A DNA stretch of 64,000 nucleotides from Caprella mutica (lineage: Eukaryota; Arthropoda; Malacostraca; Amphipoda; Caprellidae). Positions 57,001 to 64,000 of the stretch are shown piece by piece. Position numbers and translations under genes: made by a program. Below the pieces are notes generated by a model. That model was not told the DNA's origin. It saw only the letters and a list, made by a program, of their open reading frames with translations, and did no database searches. The first letter of the stretch is position 1. Every line of letters begins with the position of its first letter. The DNA lies in NCBI GenBank assembly GCA_947561585.1, contig CANNZV010000326.1, positions 307,710-371,709 on the forward strand. Direction: 5' to 3'.

Positions 57001-58445
57001 CCTATTCTGTTAATTATCCAATTTAATTTAAAATAGGTACCTAGAATTTTTTATAAAGTAAAGTACAATAGGTACTAAAAATGATTCATTAAAACTATAA
57101 TCCGGAAACGCGAACACGGACATTTCAATTTTCTGAACATCTTGCTCTCGTCTGAACGCGAACACATGGAGAAATGAGATTGCCCGTGTTCGCCCGAGCA
57201 AAAGTATTTCCAAACTCTGGGCAATTGTCGGAACGTCTGGACGGGGCTTTATTCATTGTTTTTTTCAAAAAGTAAAATTACAGAGTTAGCTCTAAGAATA
57301 ACCTTCGTGCAAGGTTAGTCACCCTCACTCATTGCTTACCTGTTCTTAAACTATGTCCATCAGTTCAAAATTGTTTCTACCGAATGATAGAAAATTAAAT
57401 AGCGGATAAAATGAGACCAAGATGAAATTTTTTCGTTCATTGGTTAACGATTTATAATGATTTGAAAAAGAGGAAACATTTTTGTGGCCCATACTGTATA
57501 AAAGCAAATTATATATCAGTTGTACTTTTCATCAAACTTTTAGCCCCCATAGGTAAAATATTAATGAATCCATGCTAAATTTTCCATTTTACAGGTTTGC
57601 TGACTTTGTACCTACCCGTGGCCGCAGCAGGTTACGGAGTGTTGGGCATTACTGTGGAGGGCAACATTCTCTTTTCTCTCGAGTTCAATGGCATTGTCAT
57701 TGCTGCTATCGTTTTGGAAATTGTGAATCTCCTCGGAACCTACCTCATAGGATTCAACCCCATTGGACAGAACTTTGAAGAGATGTTTGATGTTCCGAGA
57801 AGTGAGATATAAGACTATAGATTATTCAAAGTGAGAATACTGTGGAGAATTTAGCGCTTCCTGTATCAAGTTTCCTCAATGTGATAGTTTTGACTGATTT
57901 CCAATTGTAAATAATTAATAGCACTCTATTAAGTAGTTTATAAAATGGGTTCAGCAATGTAAAATATACACATTTTCACAGAATTTGGATGGAAAAGAAT
58001 AGTGATACGGTCCTCTATTGTACTTCTGGAGATCATTTTGTGCTTGGCTGTGCCCGATTTTGGACTCATTCTAAATCTAGTCGGTGGTTCAACCGTCACA
58101 CTTGCTTCTTTCGTCTTACCACCAGTTTTGTACCAGTTTCTAGTCAGAAAGCAGGGTGAACATCCCAAAAGTAAACAAAGGTGAGAAACATTCGAACAGC
58201 CTCAAAGGTATAAAACAAATGTAAAAAAGACAAGGCAATAGACATTGTATGTGACGTTTTTGCTTAATGTTTTATTATTATTTCACAGAGTTATTCCTTT
58301 ATGGGAGAGAATCGCTCTTTGGGAGATAATAATTATCGGTGTCATCGGTGGAGTATCTTCTACCATCTTTGCCTTTATCGCCATCTTGGATCCAGACAGT
58401 TTCTCCTATTCCTGTTTCACTGATTTCGAATATGGAAAAGAATAA
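51085..58445 (+). CDS. Amino-acid transporter of the Aa_trans (AAAP) family
   Basis: Exons: 51085-51119, 51984-52120, 52609-52780, 53354-53530, 54957-55032, 56440-56608, 57595-57801, 57982-58180, 58289-58445. Phases agree at every junction, giving 442 codons, normal for the family. The start has a good context (CAAAATG) and is followed by a short cytoplasmic tail. The first membrane helix carries the family signature MAGAGFLSLPMALRNTGWIG (exons 2-3); helix 6-7 carries FGAILFAFGGASTFPTIQND (exon 6), another hallmark; about eleven hydrophobic segments can be counted. Such proteins are membrane carriers coupling amino-acid movement to protons or sodium. It looks closer to insect mahogany-like and nematode orphan members than to SLC36 or SLC32, but by eye only; substrate and membrane are unknown. 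Intron 5 starts with a 17-copy repeat of the exon end and donor. No AATAAA was seen soon after the stop. Confidence 0.9.
53547..53720. mobile_element. Fragment of the MITE family at 18228-18490, intron 4
   Basis: It shares 'tatttcacacggggc', 'gtgcagcatgaaaaa' and 'gtggacaaacag' style blocks with that element and lies directly after the exon 4 donor. The right end is not clear. Confidence 0.5.
54406..54660. repeat. GAGTCA/TGACTC palindrome-rich block, intron 4
   Basis: GAGTC or GACTC words occur more than ten times in 250 bp, often as facing pairs such as GAGTCAGTTTGACTCA. Three exact TGACTCA words lie at 54488, 54550 and 54607; this is the consensus of AP-1/bZIP sites. It may be a mobile repeat (it begins CACACAGAGAAAAAG), an intronic enhancer, or both; neither is shown. 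Confidence 0.6.
55011..56030 (+). repeat. 60-bp tandem array, 17 copies, containing the exon 5 end and splice donor
   Basis: Units start every 60 bp with CATTGAGCTGTTCCTCAAAG, then AG|GTGAGATAGGGCC and an intron part ending CTCTATTGTAAT. The first unit is the true exon end and donor (exon ends 55032). Copies 6-17 are almost identical; copies 2-5 differ by single bases, and copy 5 is the most changed. In the gene's frame each unit reads GAG GTG AGA TAG, so use of any later donor would put a stop codon into the message. No splice acceptor precedes the later copies. Confidence 0.97.
56031..56439. other. Rest of intron 5; nothing seen
   Basis: AT-rich intron sequence from the end of the 60-bp array to the acceptor TTTGTGACAG. 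No repeat end was recognised. Confidence 0.4.
57090..57250. mobile_element. Possible MITE in intron 6
   Basis: 'ccggaaacgcgaacacggacatt' near 57101 and later 'cgaacac', 'cccgtgttcgcccg' and 'cggaacgtctggacggggc' blocks form inverted pairs in a G+C-richer patch. The ends cannot be fixed. Confidence 0.35.
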
Positions 58446-59689
58446 GTGTGATTGTATTTATTTCAAGAAGAAATATAATTACATTCTAGAAATGCAATAT
58501 TAATGAATAGCTTTTATATTCCTATTTTTAATTACGATTTTTTGTGATTATAACAGTTTTCCTTCCAAACTATTTAAGTTTATATAAACATATTTGTAGG
58601 CAATAATACTTCTTATAATAACAATCGTTGTGTTTATTATTCCCAAAAAGTAGGCAACACAATTTTAGACTTCTTTTGGAAAAAAAGATTAAAATTACTT
58701 GATTTGGTTGTCTGACATTAATTTATTTCAAATTAATGTCAGTTAACCAAATCAATTATTTTTTTTCATGAAATTGTTCTTCTGTATACTACTATACATA
58801 TATCAATTAAAATACACATATGAGAATTATTCACCTGCATGAAATATGGATGTTTCTTGATATAAAAACGTATTTTCATCTCAAATATAAGTCGTCACAT
58901 GTCTTCAGCTCTTGCACATGATGGTTTTAGAATCTTCGCTGAAACAAATTCACTGCAAGAAAATGTGCCGGAAGAAAATTCGCCAAACGGAATATTCGCT
59001 GAAAGAATTTTACTTAAATCTCGTCATTTCTTGGCAAATTATGTGATCACCACAATATTTTTCAGGGTCCTTAATTTACCAACCCCAGTTACCAAGAATA
59101 CTTATTATAGGTTAATAAACTCTTCACGTTAAACAATAACACTTTCATAAAAAAAGAAAGCCGATAATTTATATATAAAAGTTCCTTAAGTCTGATTTCA
59201 ATTTTATGTAATGGACAATCAAACATAACACAAGTTGATAGTGTAATTTCGTTTGGTTAGAAGAGTATAAGTTGGTTATTGAAATCATGTAAATTTACAT
59301 GACAGCGTCAAAATTGCGGTTGATAAAAAATGAAAATTGGGAAACATTAAAAAATGCACCTGTTACTAATAAAAAAGTATGTAAATTGATAGTTATGTTG
59401 CTCAAATAAGATATTTTTTGGTTGTGGTTGTACCGAAAAACTTGTCTTTGAAGTTGATCGAAAATATAGCCACTTTCACAGTAGCACAGCTTATTTCTTG
59501 CTAGAACCTCCTCTCTTTTCAAATGATCACGGAACTTCAGATGTTTATTATGGAGCTTTGCAAAACATGATGATAACCTTCAATGCTGTATATTGTTTTT
59601 AATTTGTTTGTATATTGTCCGTTCAAAGACGTTGCTCAATTCTAATGGTAAGGTTGGTTGCCTTCTTCGTTTGTGTGTACTTCGATAAC
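58446..59689. other. 3' flank of the transporter gene; no further gene
   Basis: An imperfect inverted pair (TGATTTGGTTGTCTGACATTAATTTATTTC and its inverse) sits at about 58699-58760. At 58945-59000 short units of the type GAAAATTCGCC and GGAATATTCGCTG recur. No exon was recognised. Confidence 0.35.
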
Positions 59690-61896
59690 GTAGGGGAGAA
59701 TGGTCATCAATGGGACACTGGGAACAATGGGACATGCTGAATAACTTTTTTATTTGAGGGTTATTCGTAACAAAATCTTAGTGGTAAATTAGGCACACTT
59801 CAGTGCATTCACTCGCATTGCATTCAGCCGTTGGGGTGCAGTCAGCCCTGTGTAAAAGCGAAAACGTGTTTTAGTGCTGGGAAAACTAAATTCTTCGTAC
59901 TTTGTTTCAATTGTTATAAATCTGTTAATTAAGTACCTAATATGTAAAATATGATCATATGAAAGGATTGAGGTGCTATACCCATATGTTTTCAAAATGG
60001 CGTCATGGTGATAATTGGGACAGAAAATTTGGTTAACAATGGGACAGTGCAATATTGTCAACCAAACTGTCTAGTTACTCCATATGAATCAATAAATATA
60101 TATTTTTGATACAATAACGTGAACTGTAGCTTCAGGGCTTCTTGTAGAAACAGAGCTTCCAGCTGAAGCGGGACTTTCGACCATGTTCACTAGGGCTTTA
60201 GCAATCGGTACTATAGGACAGAATGCCTACGGACAAAATGCCTAATGTACAAAATATATGAATAAAGAAAATCGAAATTGTAAAATAATGACGTAAAAAG
60301 ATGTTACAAAGTGAATAAAAGAATTAACTCCATATTTAAATAAAAGGGCAGAATAGAAAACATTGAAATGATATCTGTAATGGATTGATTATTGGTAAAT
60401 AAAGAACAGAATAAATTATATCGTAATATAACTTATCATAATTGAACATGAAATGATATTTTTTTTAATTATGCGAAACCTAAGAAAAAATGTATACTAC
60501 GTCCCAGTTACATCTTATAAAGAATACTGTATTTTTTCAATCGGAACTTCTAATACTATAAAGGTAGTTGAATAAAACAAATATCGGCGGTATTTTTTAT
60601 AACCAGAGTAGTTATTGCATGTCAGTACTAACTTATATAAACATTGTAATCACTTAACTTGCTTTAGAATTTCAAAAGCAAATATAAACATCACTATAGA
60701 TTGAAGATGATTATAGCTATCTAAAAGAATAAACAATATTAAAAAAAATGAAAATAGAATAAGATGATCATAAATATCTTTAAAAAAATTATAATAGAAG
60801 AAGATGATTATAGATATCCAACAAAAAATGCAATGTGTAGGAAGATTAATTTTTTAGAACGATTTGATAAATAGAACAAACACATTAGTGATAAAACACA
60901 AACACAATGAAATGAAATAAGAGTGTTTACACTAAGCACGCTGAGTTACAAATGTTCATATTCAATATGAAAGTGATTTAATAAACTATCTCTGACACAA
61001 AACTCTCTGTTTCCACTTGGTCTAACTTATTTTAAATCTTTGTCCACAACTTCAATATTTGAAATAAGTATAAATGCATTTTAGGTATTTTGTCCGTTAG
61101 GCATTTTGTCTATTATGCATTTTATCCATTAGGCATTTTGTCCGTTAGGAATTTTGTCCGTTAGACATTTTGTCCGTAGGCATTCTGAGGTCATCACAAA
61201 CAGATACACCAGAGAAAGAAGAGCTTTTTGCTGGTGCCACTAAGGATAAGGCCTTCGAAATCACTTCATAAAGGATCCGCCGTAGATGGCCTGTGAACTA
61301 TTGTTCTTGGTCTGGTATAGAACTCTTAATTTAACTGACACATTCGTCTAAAGAACTGAAATCTCTACCGAAAACGTTGGAAATGAAGGTTTATGAACTT
61401 GTAGAATTTGATTCAATTTCTACAACGTATTCTGTTGGCCAAAAGCATGATTAAATATTGATGTTAGGCGAAGATTCGAGTGCAATGAGCTTAATTTTAC
61501 AAATGTTGCTGACATGGCATCGGTGAGGCTAGAGGACATTAAACTGAGATATTATATGAACCAACTGAGTGTGGGACAACATGAAGAGATTATTCGAACT
61601 TGAAATTTAACCATAACCTCAACAATATACAAGTTTGATAAACTGTCCCATCGTTCACCAGGGTTTGTCCCATTGTTCACCAGTACTGTTATACAATGGG
61701 ACAATTTTTTTGTTTGTTTTTTATTTAATTTTTTTCTAGTCAACAGAATATGTGATAGAATTCGAGTTAGTTTCATTTTATAAAGGAATATCTATATTAT
61801 TACACATGATTTTTTTATTTTTCATACTCTGCCCATAGTGAATGAAATATCAATCTTTCTGTGTTTTTTGTCCCATTGATGACCATCCTCCCCTAC
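59690..61896. mobile_element. 2.2-kb element with 28-bp terminal inverted repeats (GTAGGGGAGAATGGTC)
   Basis: The left end GTAGGGGAGAATGGTCATCA continues ATGGGACA, and the right end is its reverse complement with one mismatch. Extra GGGACA/TGTCCC words recur inside both ends (59720, 60018, 60049; 61648, 61676, 61697). No transposase was recognised. A second inverted-repeat element lies inside. Confidence 0.75.
60216..61190. mobile_element. Nested element with CAGAATGCCTACGGACAAAATG ends
   Basis: The left end GACAGAATGCCTACGGACAA pairs with the right end TTTGTCCGTAGGCATTCTGA. The right arm carries about seven tandem units of AGGCATTTTGTCCGTT (61080-61187), while the left arm has only about two. 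The interior is very AT-rich and non-coding. Confidence 0.7.
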
Positions 61897-62059
61897 TCCT
61901 CCAATAGTGAGTTTATTGTTTGCCGTCAAGATTCTTGTTAAACTACAGAAAAGTATTCTTGTTAACGGGGGTTGACAAAATGTATACTTTACTGTCTTTT
62001 ACTATAATAAAAGTGGTGACCGGAAAATTTCCCGTGATAACATTCGCAGGCGGAGATAA

Positions 62060-62580
62060 AGGAATCTGAATTGAATCTTTGGATCTCTTTACTTTCATAG
62101 TCTAAATTTGCTTTTGATTTATTTTTACGACACAATTTATTCTTTTACGTCCGAATTCTTCTTGATTTACTTTTATGGTCTGAAATTTTTCATGATTTAC
62201 TTTTGAGGTCCGTAATACCTACTTGTAAGTACGTCGGATTTGTTTTTCATGGTTTACTTATATTATAGGTTACATCTAACAACAACGTAGCTACAATCAA
62301 TATCTTGATTTATAATATCTTGATTTCCATCTTGAATAATGAAGATTAGCAAATTTTATATCTGAATAAGATGTTAGTGTTTTAACAGAGTTTTTTATAA
62401 TGATCAACATTTGTTAGAATGATATTTACAAATGTTCGAAAATATTGAAAGTTGTAATTTAATTGCTAATATTATTGATTTACTTTTACGGTCTGAAATT
62501 TTTTGATTAACTTTTACGGTCTGAAATTGGTTATGATTTACTTTTATGGTCCGACATTATTTTTCGGACAGTAAAAGTAA
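62060..62580. repeat. About 30-bp degenerate repeats (GATTTACTTTTATGGTCTGAAATT)
   Basis: The word 'tttacttttatggtctgaaattt' or close variants recurs about seven times in two clusters (62105-62215 and 62475-62575), separated by unrelated AT-rich sequence. The last cluster ends with the inverse word 'cggacagtaaaagtaaa', suggesting the two ends of one element. Confidence 0.6.
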
Positions 62581-62689
62581 AGAGAGACAATTGTTTTATT
62601 GTTATAATGTTTTTTTTTATTGTAAGTTCTGCTTCAGCTACAAATTTCATTAATTGCATATTAATAATAAGTAAAAATTATCACTGGGA

Positions 62690-62760
62690 GTTTTACACAC
62701 TGGTAGTTTTCCGGGAGCATTTCCACTGGAGTTTTCCAACGGAGGTTTTCCTAGAACCAA
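62690..62760. repeat. Short GGGAGTTTT-type repeats
   Basis: Four to five imperfect units of the type CACTGGTAGTTTTCC / CACTGGAGTTTTCC / AACGGAGGTTTTCC stand in tandem. The unit is about 15-17 bp. Confidence 0.5.
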
Positions 62761-62941
62761 ATTTAAGTATGTCTTACTTTGGTAAAAATTGTTTAATTTT
62801 CGGCTAATATTCTATACGAGATATTTGGTTAGACGATTTTTTTTTGGCGAAAATTCCTAAAATCGTATCGGGGAGCGTCCCCTCATATTTTATATTTATG
62901 TATTATAGTTTGATTTCATCATATATAAAATGAAGGTATTA

Positions 62942-63093
62942 GCTCGAGCTCAGGATTAGGGGGTTAAATGAGTTAAATGGGGTTAAAAACAGCAGCGCAT
63001 TCCCGAGATTGAGCGCAAATCGGCAAATTGCTTGGAACATATATATGTACTGAAAAATTGATTTTCTCCCAGAGCCTGAAGAGGAACATTAAT
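62942..63093. repeat. Dispersed repeat, with a TTAA-type MITE end
   Basis: 62990-63050 resembles 32530-32610 (see there). The stretch CCCAGAGCCTGAAGAGGAAC followed by ATTAA at about 63071-63094 resembles the CCGGAGCCTGGAGAGGACCT end of the TTAA MITE family, but its other end was not found. Confidence 0.4.
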
Positions 63094-63618
63094 TTTATTT
63101 AAATAATTAGTGTGTTTCAATTATAAATTTTTGCATTGCCTCTTGGAAGAGAATTAATTTTTGTCTTATCTATTCTTCATTATTCTTCCACAGATGTAGT
63201 ATCAAGGTGCCTGTAACACGATTACAAGAATTACGTACTTTCTACATAAATATCACATCAATTAAAATTCAATTTAACTTCATACAAAAAGAATAAAACA
63301 AAAACTTACCGGTAGTGAATTTGACTATTATGGAACCATATAAGACCAAGATACGGTAAAGTTTGAAATGGATCGAATTAACACGTACGTACACGATTTT
63401 AATCTTAATCTTTTAATTAGATCTGTAACCTGAAAGGATGTGTGAACAAGGTTTGCTAGCACTTCACACAAAATTTCTCACAGATTCACCGACTTAACAA
63501 AATCACCCGTCAACCAATTCACAACGAACTACCTATTCCCCGAATAAAGGTAACAAAATATTGTAAGTTTGGTCTGCAATCGATCAGCAAGAAGTAACCC
63601 AGCTAACCAAAAGCTGTT
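63094..63618. other. No feature seen
   Basis: AT-rich sequence without recognisable exon or repeat ends. Confidence 0.3.
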
Positions 63619-63785
63619 TGTCCCACGTCTTAAGACGTCTGATACCCCTCGCTATAGTGGGATTTAAGACGTGGGGCAAGACGTGGGGCGGGGGACATCA
63701 GACGTCTTGCAGACGTCTAACCCTCTTCATTTGCACAGGGGTCCCCCTCTGCAAGACGTCTAATCCCACGTCTTGTCCCCCTCAC
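63619..63785. repeat. Block of AGACGTCT palindromes and inverted repeats
   Basis: The 8-bp palindrome AGACGTCT occurs four times (about 63634, 63700, 63713, 63753) and the pair CCCACGTCTT / AAGACGTGGG several times in both directions. The two halves can fold on each other. The G+C content is far higher than in the surroundings. A 61-codon open frame over it is chance. Confidence 0.7.
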
Positions 63786-64000
63786 AAGGAGTCACAAGGA
63801 TAAAGGGACCATCAAAAGGCACAATATGCCCATCCAAGGATGGCCCCTGTGCACAGCCAGCTGTGCGCTCGACGTTGGGTTAACAACGGAACAAGGTGAA
63901 TCTCTCTCCATCACTTCCCACTTGGAACCTAAGCACTCCAAACCGTACTCCTAAACCTGACAAAGAAAGAACCTCCATCAGGCGTAGGAGCAAAGTTTGG
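63786..64000. other. No feature seen to window end
   Basis: The sequence is somewhat richer in G+C than the preceding kilobases. No exon can be defended; the window ends inside it. Confidence 0.3.

Noticed and set aside
57572..57812. Two overlapping + strand open frames
   Set aside because: Only the frame that continues the transporter exon (57595-57801) is real; the other is a shadow.
1..64000. tRNA, rRNA or other RNA genes
   Set aside because: None was recognised when reading for cloverleaf arms or conserved RNA blocks; a covariance-model search was not possible, so small or diverged RNAs cannot be excluded.

Overview
The window is AT-rich nuclear DNA from an animal, most likely an insect. 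The genes have many short exons with GT-AG introns. There is no operon structure and no bacterial signal, and the space between exons is packed with small inverted-repeat transposons (MITE-like), SINE-like copies and minisatellites. A hemipteran would fit, but the sequence alone does not settle the order.

Only three protein-coding genes can be supported, all on the + strand. All were assembled by hand by joining exons in compatible phase: (1) 13640-24327, 12 exons, 474 codons, a strongly divergent prolyl 4-hydroxylase alpha-subunit-like protein in which every cofactor-binding residue appears to be replaced, probably a secretory-pathway pseudoenzyme; (2) 26723-41567, 17 exons, 764 codons, a secreted cysteine-containing protein with paired-Cys helical segments that resemble the insect 27 kDa hemolymph glycoprotein family (DUF1397); (3) 51085-58445, 9 exons, 442 codons, a complete amino-acid/auxin-permease-type transporter (Aa_trans family). 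Genes 1 and 2 could both act in the secretory pathway, but nothing in the sequence links them functionally.

Layout: 1-13.6 kb has no gene and holds TTAA-flanked MITEs, two other MITE families, a poly-T run, a 36-bp minisatellite, SINE-like fragments and a 1.6-kb inverted-repeat element. 13.6-24.3 kb is gene 1, whose 4-kb intron 10 holds several transposons including a dead mariner. 24.3-26.7 kb is intergenic. 26.7-41.6 kb is gene 2, with a 22-bp minisatellite split by a SINE-like insertion in intron 2, a 32-bp minisatellite in intron 10 and a 6.6-kb intron 16 with several transposons nested inside one another. 41.6-51.1 kb has no gene and holds a dead mariner, a piggyBac-type MITE and a Harbinger-type MITE. 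51.1-58.4 kb is gene 3, whose intron 5 begins with 17 tandem copies of a 60-bp unit that contains the exon 5 end and its splice donor. 58.4-64 kb has no gene and holds nested inverted-repeat elements and a short palindrome-rich block.

The most unusual observations are the 17-fold copied splice donor in gene 3, the apparent loss of all catalytic residues in gene 1, and the datable nest of transposons in gene 2. No convincing new multi-gene system was found. No RNA gene or CRISPR array was recognised.
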